NCBI GenBank assembly: GCA_029939875.1 | Contig: JAOZSC010000184.1 | Coordinates: forward strand, 1-5,993 | Reading direction: 5' to 3' | Length of the DNA: 5,993 nt | From: Desulfobacterales bacterium | GTDB taxonomy: Bacteria > Desulfobacterota > Desulfobacteria > Desulfobacterales > JAFDCJ01 | Part shown: positions 1 to 4,565 of the stretch, in pieces | Position numbering within the stretch: the first letter of the stretch is position 1 | Layout of the letters: each line of letters starts with the position of its first letter | Notes under the pieces: model-generated | Database searches by the model: none | Told to the model about the DNA's origin: nothing | What the model saw: the letters and a program-made list of their open reading frames with translations, nothing else | Program-made: the position numbers and the translations under genes

Positions 1-713
1 ACATGGAACAATACGGCACCGGGCCCGAGGATCTGGCCCGCATCCGGGTAAAGGCCGCCACATACGGACAGCTCAATGAACGCGCCGTTTACCGCAAACC
101 GGTCACCCTGGACATGTTTGCCGATCCGGAAAACCGTATGTCCGGCCCGGTTGCCAGTCCCTTGCGGGTCGGCGACTGCTGCGCCAATGCCGACGGCAGC
201 TCCTGTATTATCGTCGCCAGCGAGGAAAAAGCACGGCAGTTCAGCAAAAAACCGGTCTGGATTCTCGGTCTGGGAGCTGCCAGCACCAGCGTAAACCTGG
301 CGGGAAGAGACCTGTTTTCAGGCCTGACCGTTGCGCGCGAGGCAGGCAGGCAGGCCTATGAAATGGCCGGTGTCACCCCGGCAGACATTGACGTTGCCGA
401 GGTTCACGACTGCTTCACCATTGCCGAAATGATGGCCTATGAAGATCTCGGGTTTGCCAAAGCCGGGGAGGGAAAAGATCTGATCAAAAGCAAGGAAACT
501 TATAAGGAAGGCAGTATACCGGTAAACGTAGACGGCGGTCTGCTGTCCAAGGGCCATCCCATCGGGGCCACCGGCGGCTCTCAGGTCCGGACCATCGTTT
601 TGCAGCTCAGGGGCGAGGCCAAGGATATCCAGGTGGATAGCCCGCAAATCGGACTGGTGCATAACATTGGCGGTGTGGGACTGTATGGGAATGTGACCAT
701 ACTGGGGCGGTAG
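1..713 (+). CDS. Thiolase, SCP2/archaeal acetyl-CoA acetyltransferase type (5' truncated)
   Basis: This is the C-terminal part of a thiolase, which cleaves a 3-oxoacyl-CoA with CoA to acetyl-CoA (or another acyl-CoA) and a shortened acyl-CoA in the cytoplasm. The reading frame enters from the left edge. The Met at base 3 is internal, because this family continues upstream of the YGT segment; about 150 residues, including the nucleophilic Cys, should be missing. Counting from base 3, 236 residues remain. EVHDCF (133-138) stands where classical thiolases have NEAF. GHPIGATG (184-191) carries the catalytic His185. HNIGGVG (220-226) replaces the second catalytic Cys loop. The HDCF and HNxGG signatures are those of SCP2-type and archaeal thiolases and of BbsB-like enzymes, not of FadA. 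The DUF35 gene 50 bp downstream supports this, as such thiolases often work in complex with DUF35. Substrate unknown; family assignment is firm. Confidence 0.95.
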   Translation, partial: MEQYGTGPEDLARIRVKAATYGQLNERAVYRKPVTLDMFADPENRMSGPVASPLRVGDCCANADGSSCIIVASEEKARQFSKKPVWILGLGAASTSVNLAGRDLFSGLTVAREAGRQAYEMAGVTPADIDVAEVHDCFTIAEMMAYEDLGFAKAGEGKDLIKSKETYKEGSIPVNVDGGLLSKGHPIGATGGSQVRTIVLQLRGEAKDIQVDSPQIGLVHNIGGVGLYGNVTILGR

Positions 714-724
714 GGGTAAAGGAT

Positions 725-752
725 AGTGACGAGTGAATAGTAAATAGTGAAT
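725..752 (+). repeat. Four tandem heptamers, consensus AGTGAAT
   Basis: Four contiguous 7-base units fill most of the 50-bp gap between the thiolase stop and the DUF35 ribosome binding site. Units 2 and 4 are AGTGAAT; unit 1 is AGTGACG and unit 3 is AGTAAAT. The array ends exactly where the GGAG ribosome binding site (753-756) begins. Seen directly; function unknown. Confidence 0.75.
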
Positions 753-763
753 GGAGATGAAAT

Positions 764-1195
764 ATGGGCAAAAAACAAGTGGATGATCGCTTTAAAAAAT
801 TCGGGACCGTTAGTTTTACCGCTATTTCCAAGGTAAATGACTTTATTGACTATCTGGAAGACGGTAAGGTCATGGGAACCCGCTGCCAGGACTGCGGCCG
901 GTCTTTTTTTCCGCCCCGGGCGGATTGCTGCAAGTGTCTGACCACCCACATGGAGTGGTTTGAAATCGACGGTACGGGCAAACTGATCACGTACAGCAAG
1001 CTGGAATTTGCCCCCATCGGATTCCAGGAGGATGTCCCCTATTGCATTGCGGCTCTTGACTATGGCGACTATAAGGTTTTCGGACGCCTTGCCAGTGACC
1101 TGCCCGACGATGAGGTCAAGGTTGGAATGCCGATGAAAACCATGGCCAACCGATTGCCCAACGGGCAGCTGAACTATGTGTTTCAAAAGGAATAA
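764..1195 (+). CDS. DUF35 OB-fold / rubredoxin-like zinc-ribbon protein, thiolase partner
   Basis: This is a 143-residue protein of the DUF35 (COG1545) family. An N-terminal helical stretch (about 15-38) leads into a zinc ribbon with Cys41, Cys44, Cys55 and Cys58 (C-x2-C-x10-C-x2-C, with the typical FPPR between the pairs), then an OB-fold from about residue 63 to 140. Its length is normal for the family. Known relatives bind thiolase or HMG-CoA synthase and bridge or shape the CoA-binding site, as in the archaeal acetoacetyl-CoA thiolase/HMG-CoA synthase complex and BbsA of anaerobic toluene degradation. Being directly behind a thiolase of the matching type, it is inferred to be that enzyme's small subunit. 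The start at 764 is fixed by GGAG at 753-756, 7 bases upstream. Cys56 lies beside the second pair, an extra cysteine not needed for the ribbon. A catalytic role of its own is unlikely. Confidence 0.93.
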   Translation: MGKKQVDDRFKKFGTVSFTAISKVNDFIDYLEDGKVMGTRCQDCGRSFFPPRADCCKCLTTHMEWFEIDGTGKLITYSKLEFAPIGFQEDVPYCIAALDYGDYKVFGRLASDLPDDEVKVGMPMKTMANRLPNGQLNYVFQKE

Positions 1196-1200
1196 AAATT

Positions 1201-1971
1201 ATGTCCGAACTCAAATACCTGAAATTTAATAAGGCCGACGGAATTGCGCGCATTACGCTCAACCGTCCGAAGTTCAACATGATGAATATCGAAATGATGG
1301 ACGAGCTCAACAGCCTGCTGGCGGGACTGCTCACCGATGACGAGCTCAAATGCGTGGCCATCGATGCCGAGGGAAAGCATTTTTGCACCGGGGTGGAAGT
1401 CGCCGACCACAAGCCTGAAAATGTGGATGGCATGATTGCCACCTTTAACCGTATTTTTGAACTCACCGAGCAGCTCGAGGTGCCCATTATCGCGGTGGTG
1501 CAAGGGTTCTGCCTTGGCGGCGGTATGGAATTGGCCATTGCCTGCGATATCATCGTTGCCGGCAAGGGCGCCCAGTTCGGTCAGCCGGAGATAAAAGTCG
1601 GTTTCCTGCCGCCGTATGCGGCCATCCGGCTGCCCTGGCTGGTGGGACCGGCCCGGGCCGTGGAAATCTGCACTACCGGAAAATTTTACAGCGCCGAAGA
1701 AGCGCACGGCATGGGCATGGTCGCCCACGTGAGCACAGATGACCAGCCGGCCGAGGCCGCCGAAAAAATTATTCAGGATATCCGGTCCAACAGCCCGCTG
1801 ATTATTCGATTGAACAAAAGGGCCGTCAAACAACACCTGGGCCTGGATTTCAAAACGGCACTGGCCGGGGTCAGCGATCTTTTTCTTAACCGGTTAATGA
1901 AAACAGAAGACACCCTGGAGGGCATCGCCAGCTACGAAGAAAAACGCAAACCGGTGTGGAAAAATAAATAA
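1201..1971 (+). CDS. Enoyl-CoA hydratase/isomerase (crotonase) family protein, dienoyl-CoA-hydratase-like
   Basis: This is a full-length crotonase-fold protein of 256 residues, expected to add water across a conjugated double bond of an enoyl- or dienoyl-CoA in the cytoplasm. Both hydratase glutamates are present: Glu110 in LGGGMELA (105-112) and Glu130 in FGQPEIKVG (126-134). The oxyanion glycine is Gly107. Two loops depart from ordinary crotonase. The first oxyanion loop reads TGVEVADHKPE (63-73) instead of AGAD, and the GGTQRLP segment is replaced by PPYAAIRLP (137-145). As I recall the family, these changes resemble cyclohexa-1,5-diene-1-carbonyl-CoA hydratase (Dch/BamR) of benzoyl-CoA degradation; this sub-assignment is tentative. 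The gene starts 5 bases after the DUF35 stop, and its ribosome binding site AAGGA (1187-1191) lies inside the end of that gene, so translational coupling is likely. The second hydratase in the operon argues for a distinct substrate. Confidence 0.94.
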   Translation: MSELKYLKFNKADGIARITLNRPKFNMMNIEMMDELNSLLAGLLTDDELKCVAIDAEGKHFCTGVEVADHKPENVDGMIATFNRIFELTEQLEVPIIAVVQGFCLGGGMELAIACDIIVAGKGAQFGQPEIKVGFLPPYAAIRLPWLVGPARAVEICTTGKFYSAEEAHGMGMVAHVSTDDQPAEAAEKIIQDIRSNSPLIIRLNKRAVKQHLGLDFKTALAGVSDLFLNRLMKTEDTLEGIASYEEKRKPVWKNK

Positions 1972-1999
1972 GAATGACTATTGACGAATGAAGGATGAC
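1972..1999 (+). repeat. Four tandem heptamers with TGA core (GAATGAC type)
   Basis: Immediately after the hydratase stop codon come four contiguous heptamers: GAATGAC, TATTGAC, GAATGAA and GGATGAC, all with TGA at positions 4-6. They contain TGACGAATGAA (1982-1992), which matches TGACGAGTGAA of the previous gap at 10 of 11 bases. Seen directly; function unknown. Confidence 0.65.
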
Positions 2000-2039
2000 A
2001 AACGCTTTTATTTCCTTTAATAATATTCAATCGTCAATA
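1979..2039. repeat. Imperfect 14-bp inverted repeat in the gap before the fusion gene
   Basis: The left arm at 1979-1992 and the right arm at 2026-2039 are complementary at 13 of 14 positions, the mismatch being A1988 against A2030, with a 33-base spacer between them. The arms are members of the two oppositely oriented heptamer arrays in this gap. A transcript could fold into a hairpin upstream of the fusion gene. There is no T-run after the right arm, so it is not a standard terminator; it could be an mRNA stability or processing element, or the remnant of a duplicated and inverted repeat. Confidence 0.6.
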
Positions 2040-2052
2040 TTAAATATTCAAT
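2025..2052 (-). repeat. Four tandem heptamers (ATTGAAT on the minus strand) before the fusion gene
   Basis: On the plus strand the four contiguous units are ATTCAAT, CGTCAAT, ATTAAAT and ATTCAAT. On the minus strand they read as ATTGAAT with variants ATTGACG and ATTTAAT, so they are the same type of unit as the AGTGAAT array at 725-752 in the other orientation. The array ends 4 bases before the ribosome binding site AAAGGAG (2057-2063). Confidence 0.65.
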
Positions 2053-2068
2053 TTTTAAAGGAGTTCAT

Positions 2069-4108
2069 ATGTCGCAAATTAATAAAATCGGAATCATCGG
2101 AGCAGGCAACATGGGCAGCGGCATTGCCCAGAAAATGGCCCAGGAAGGCCTGAACGTCGTTAGCGTAGATATCAGGGATGAGTATGTACAGCGCGGGCTG
2201 GAAGTGATCAGGAAAACCCTGGCCGAAGGGGTAAAACGCAAAATTTTCACGTCCCGGCAAGCCGATGAGACCCTCGCACGCATCACGGGCACCACCGATT
2301 TCAGTGCGGTGGCCGATGCGGACCTGGTCATCGAAGCGGTGTTTGAAGACAAACAGGTAAAATCGGATTTATTTAAAAAGCTGGACGGCCTGTGCTCGAA
2401 AAAAACAATCCTGGCCACCAACACGTCCAGTTTTTACGTGCACGAGTTTGCCGGGCAGACATCCCGTCCGGACCGCTTCATCGGTCTTCACTACTTTTTT
2501 CACCCGGCCAAAAATCGCCTGCTGGAGGTCATCCCCCATGGGAAAACCAGCGCCGAAACCATTGAAAAGGCACTGCTGGTGGCCCGGCTGCACGGCAAAA
2601 CTCCCATTGTGGTCAAAGACGCCCCGGGCTTTGCCGTCAACCGATTTTTTGTTCCGTTTCTCAACGAGGCAGCCCGTATGCTCGAAGAAGGCGTTGCCGA
2701 TATCCCGACCATCGAAGAGGCCGCCAAGCAGGCCTTTAAAATCGGCATGGGACCCTTCGAGCTCATGAATGTCACCGGCATCCCCATCGCCGTTCATGCT
2801 TCCACCACCCTGGGCAACGAACTCGGCCCGTTTTATGCCACCGCCGGCATTCTCAAGACACAGATGGAAAAAAACGAGCTCTGGGACCTTTCCGGCACGG
2901 TAGATGAAAGCAAAATTCCGGCGATCTCCGATCGGTTTTACGGGGTCTGCCTCGGGGTGGCGGCCTGCCTGGTGGATGAAGGCGTGGCTTCCATTGAAGA
3001 CACCGATCGCGGCGCCAAAATCGGGCTGCGCTGGATCATGGGGCCTTTTGAAATCATGAATAAGATCGGCGTGGACAAAACCTACGCGGCGGTGGAGGCG
3101 ATTGCCCGAAAATATGCGGATTTTAAGATGCCCGGTATTCTTGCCCGACAAAAGGATCTCGGCAAACCCTTTGAGTTTCGCGTCGTCGACCTGGATGTCA
3201 AAGGTGATATTGCCTTTATCACCCTCAACCGGCCCGAGGCCATGAATGCCTTGAACGAAACGGTGATCGCCCAGCTTGACCAACGCTTTGGCGAAGCTGA
3301 AAACAATCCTGACGTCAAAGCAATCGTCTTGCAGGGGGCCGGCAAAGCTTTTGTTGCCGGCGCGGATATCCGTTATTTTGTTCAAAAAATCAAGGCCGAT
3401 CAGATCGATGATATTTTTGAATTCACCCGCAAGGGCCATCAGCTTTTTTTGAAGATCGAAAATTCGCCCAAAATCACCATCGCTCTGCTGGATGGCCTGT
3501 CGCTGGGCGGTGGCAGTGAACTGGCCCTGGCCTGCCAGGCCATCATCGCCACTGAGGCCGGGTCCATGGGGTTTCCCGAAACCGGCATCGGCATCTTTCC
3601 GGGCCTGGGCGGCATGCTGCGTACCGCCCGCATGGCCGGACCGGAGCTGGCAAAATACTATGTATTTACCGGCGCATCCATTTCCGCCGCCGACGCCCAT
3701 ACCCTGGGCATCGTCACCCGACTTGTCATGCCGGCGGAAGTCGAGACCACCATAAAGGAGCTGGTTGCCGAGGGAAAACCTGATAAATACCGCCCACGCG
3801 AAATCCCGGAAAAATTCAAGCCATATGCCCTGGCCTGCAGCGGGGATAATGTCGACCGGCTGCTGGCCGGTGATTTGCCCCAGGGTATTGCGGAGGATCT
3901 GGCGGCTCGCACGGCCAAGGTCATAGGTTTTAAAGCGCCCCTGGCGCTGAAAATCAGCAACGAAATCATCGATGCACAGGTTGGAAAATCAATGCAAGAG
4001 GCGATTGAAATTGAACTCAGCCGTTTAAATGATATTTTCTCCACGGCCGATGCCCTGGAAGGTCTGTCGACTGTCGGGCGCAAACGACCTGAATTCAAGG
4101 GGGCATGA
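2069..4108 (+). CDS. Bifunctional 3-hydroxyacyl-CoA dehydrogenase / enoyl-CoA hydratase, archaeal-type domain order
   Basis: This 679-residue fusion should hydrate a trans-2-enoyl-CoA and oxidise the resulting 3-hydroxyacyl-CoA with NAD. Order: NAD-binding Rossmann domain (about 5-183) with GAGNMG at 11-16; first dehydrogenase C-domain (about 187-280); second C-domain repeat (about 287-360); crotonase domain (about 372-560); C-terminal helices to 679. The dehydrogenase dyad is intact: His141 in GLHYFFHP and Glu153 in LLEVI, 12 residues apart as in human HAD, followed by Asn191. The hydratase half keeps AGAD (430-433), GGGSE with Glu484, and FPETG with Glu504, so both halves look active. E. 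coli FadB has the hydratase first; this reverse order is that of archaeal crotonyl-CoA hydratase/3-hydroxybutyryl-CoA dehydrogenases. AAAGGAG at 2057-2063, 5 bases before the ATG, fixes the start. Chain-length preference cannot be read from the sequence. Confidence 0.96.
   Translation: MSQINKIGIIGAGNMGSGIAQKMAQEGLNVVSVDIRDEYVQRGLEVIRKTLAEGVKRKIFTSRQADETLARITGTTDFSAVADADLVIEAVFEDKQVKSDLFKKLDGLCSKKTILATNTSSFYVHEFAGQTSRPDRFIGLHYFFHPAKNRLLEVIPHGKTSAETIEKALLVARLHGKTPIVVKDAPGFAVNRFFVPFLNEAARMLEEGVADIPTIEEAAKQAFKIGMGPFELMNVTGIPIAVHASTTLGNELGPFYATAGILKTQMEKNELWDLSGTVDESKIPAISDRFYGVCLGVAACLVDEGVASIEDTDRGAKIGLRWIMGPFEIMNKIGVDKTYAAVEAIARKYADFKMPGILARQKDLGKPFEFRVVDLDVKGDIAFITLNRPEAMNALNETVIAQLDQRFGEAENNPDVKAIVLQGAGKAFVAGADIRYFVQKIKADQIDDIFEFTRKGHQLFLKIENSPKITIALLDGLSLGGGSELALACQAIIATEAGSMGFPETGIGIFPGLGGMLRTARMAGPELAKYYVFTGASISAADAHTLGIVTRLVMPAEVETTIKELVAEGKPDKYRPREIPEKFKPYALACSGDNVDRLLAGDLPQGIAEDLAARTAKVIGFKAPLALKISNEIIDAQVGKSMQEAIEIELSRLNDIFSTADALEGLSTVGRKRPEFKGA
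4097..4103 (+). promoter_or_regulatory. Ribosome binding site of the 74-residue protein
   Basis: AAGGGGG overlaps the last codons of the fusion gene and lies 9 bases before the ATG at 4113. It supports that start over the ATG at 4105, which overlaps the fusion stop but sits in another frame and only 1 base after this site. Confidence 0.55.
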
Positions 4109-4112
4109 TTCC

Positions 4113-4337
4113 ATGGCGCCCGGGCCCGCGGAAAAACTTGTCAGCCAGGGCTGGAAGAAACAGGGAATCTACGATGAAGCGCGGCTGGGCGAAATTATCG
4201 AAATGTACCGGGAAATCGGCCTGGAAGTTCACCTCGAACCGTTTAATCCTGAAAATGAGAACGGCTGTACCACCTGTATGCAGCAAAAGCCGGATGAATA
4301 CAAAACTCTTTATACCAGGAAAAAACCTGATAAATAA
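4113..4337 (+). CDS. Small conserved-looking protein with a Cys-x2-Cys pair, function unknown
   Basis: This 74-residue soluble protein has no signal peptide or membrane segment. Visible parts are an N-terminal SQGW segment (11-14), a predicted amphipathic helix around 21-36 (EARLGEIIEMYREIG), a short strand-like EVHLEPF (38-44), then GCTTCM with Cys52 and Cys55, and an ending rich in Lys and Tyr (YKTLYTRKK, 63-71). The lone Cys pair could bind metal as a dimer, act as a redox pair, or be structural. The pattern resembles small uncharacterised proteins I associate with anaerobic Proteobacteria-like genomes, but I cannot name a family. It begins 4 bases after the fusion gene's stop, so it is probably co-translated with the beta-oxidation enzymes. 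Base composition and codons fit a real gene; the overlapping frame starting at 4105 is basic, Lys/Arg/Ser-rich and looks non-coding. Confidence 0.75.
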   Translation: MAPGPAEKLVSQGWKKQGIYDEARLGEIIEMYREIGLEVHLEPFNPENENGCTTCMQQKPDEYKTLYTRKKPDK

Positions 4338-4340
4338 CTA

Positions 4341-4366
4341 AACCCAAAACTGATCGGTTCTGGGTT
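4341..4366 (+). other. Stem-loop after the 74-residue gene, possible operon-end structure
   Basis: An 11-position stem starting AACCCA and ending TGGGTT has one A/C mismatch and one T/G wobble and closes on a GATC loop. It begins 3 bases after the stop codon. No T-run follows on the plus strand, so it is not a canonical intrinsic terminator. It could protect the 3' end of the message or mark the operon boundary. Confidence 0.4.
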
Positions 4367-4526
4367 CAAAGGTTACAACCGATGGACACTGCTCACCATA
4401 TTGATCAAGACCCGGGATACCCGACATACCTCTTGGGGTAAAACGGCTTTATAAACACGATGAAGACAGAATCTCTTTGATATGAGCTGTTTGGGGGGGG
4501 CAACCCGGAACGTTGAACCCTGAACC
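4356..4526. repeat. Long-range inverted repeat flanking the middle of the gap before iorA
   Basis: Bases 4356-4374 (GGTTCTGGGTTCAAAGGTT) are closely complementary to 4509-4526. The uninterrupted core is GGGTTCAA (4362-4369) against TTGAACCC (4513-4520), and GGTTC (4356-4360) also pairs with GAACC (4522-4526). The right arm belongs to the TGAACCC heptamer array, so the left arm is an isolated inverted copy of the same unit. The 134 bases between the arms hold no supported gene; a run of eight G lies at 4493-4500. Confidence 0.45.
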
Positions 4527-4548
4527 CTGACCCTTTAACCCTGAACCA
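4500..4548 (+). repeat. Degenerate tandem heptamers, consensus TGAACCC, before iorA
   Basis: About seven units in near-perfect 7-base phase: GCAACCC, GGAACGT, TGAACCC, TGAACCC, then a 6-base TGACCC, an 8-base TTTAACCC, and TGAACCA. The array stops just before the ribosome binding site of iorA (4554-4558). Read on the minus strand it is the GGGTTCA type of repeat, giving a GFRV-like artefact peptide. It resembles the other gap arrays in unit length and in its place before a start, though the unit differs in sequence. Confidence 0.7.
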
Positions 4549-4553
4549 TGAAT

Positions 4554-4558
4554 AAGGA
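4554..4558 (+). promoter_or_regulatory. Ribosome binding site deciding the iorA start
   Basis: AAGGA lies 7 bases before the ATG at 4566. An in-frame ATG at 4548 would add only six residues (MNKEIA), has no purine-rich site in front of it, and falls within the end of the TGAACCC array, so 4566 is preferred. Confidence 0.6.
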
Positions 4559-4565
4559 AATTGCC

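Noticed and set aside
725..752. CRISPR-like array
   Set aside because: Units are 7 bases and contiguous without spacers; no cas gene is present.
581..1836. Minus-strand open frames opposite the thiolase, DUF35 and hydratase genes
   Set aside because: They are shadows of well-supported plus-strand genes, span gene boundaries and carry no motifs.
1981..2012. Possible promoter with TTGACG as -35 box before the fusion gene
   Set aside because: The best -10-like hexamer (TTTATT, 2007-2012) sits 20 bases away with poor match, and TTGACG is part of the heptamer array, so it is explained by the repeat.
2369..3700. Long minus-strand open frame of 443 codons opposite the fusion gene
   Set aside because: It lies wholly antisense to a gene with intact catalytic motifs in both domains, shows no recognisable domain of its own, and is Gly/Asp/His/Phe-rich as expected for the complement of GC-rich coding sequence.
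4029..4112. Upstream extension of the 74-residue gene to the ATG at 4029
   Set aside because: The extension lies entirely within the end of the fusion gene, in another frame, and has no ribosome binding site; the start at 4113 has one.
4105..4341. Alternative start at 4105 overlapping the fusion stop (ATGA), in another frame
   Set aside because: The product is Lys/Arg/Ser-rich without pattern, and the ribosome binding site is only 1 base away, whereas the frame from 4113 gives a balanced protein with a CxxC motif and proper spacing.
4341..4366. Intrinsic terminator after the 74-residue gene
   Set aside because: The stem is reasonable but is followed by CAAAGG and not a T-run; kept only as an unassigned stem-loop.
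4382..4441. Tiny 19-codon open frame in the gap before iorA
   Set aside because: It has no ribosome binding site and no recognisable sequence; a chance open frame of this length is expected.
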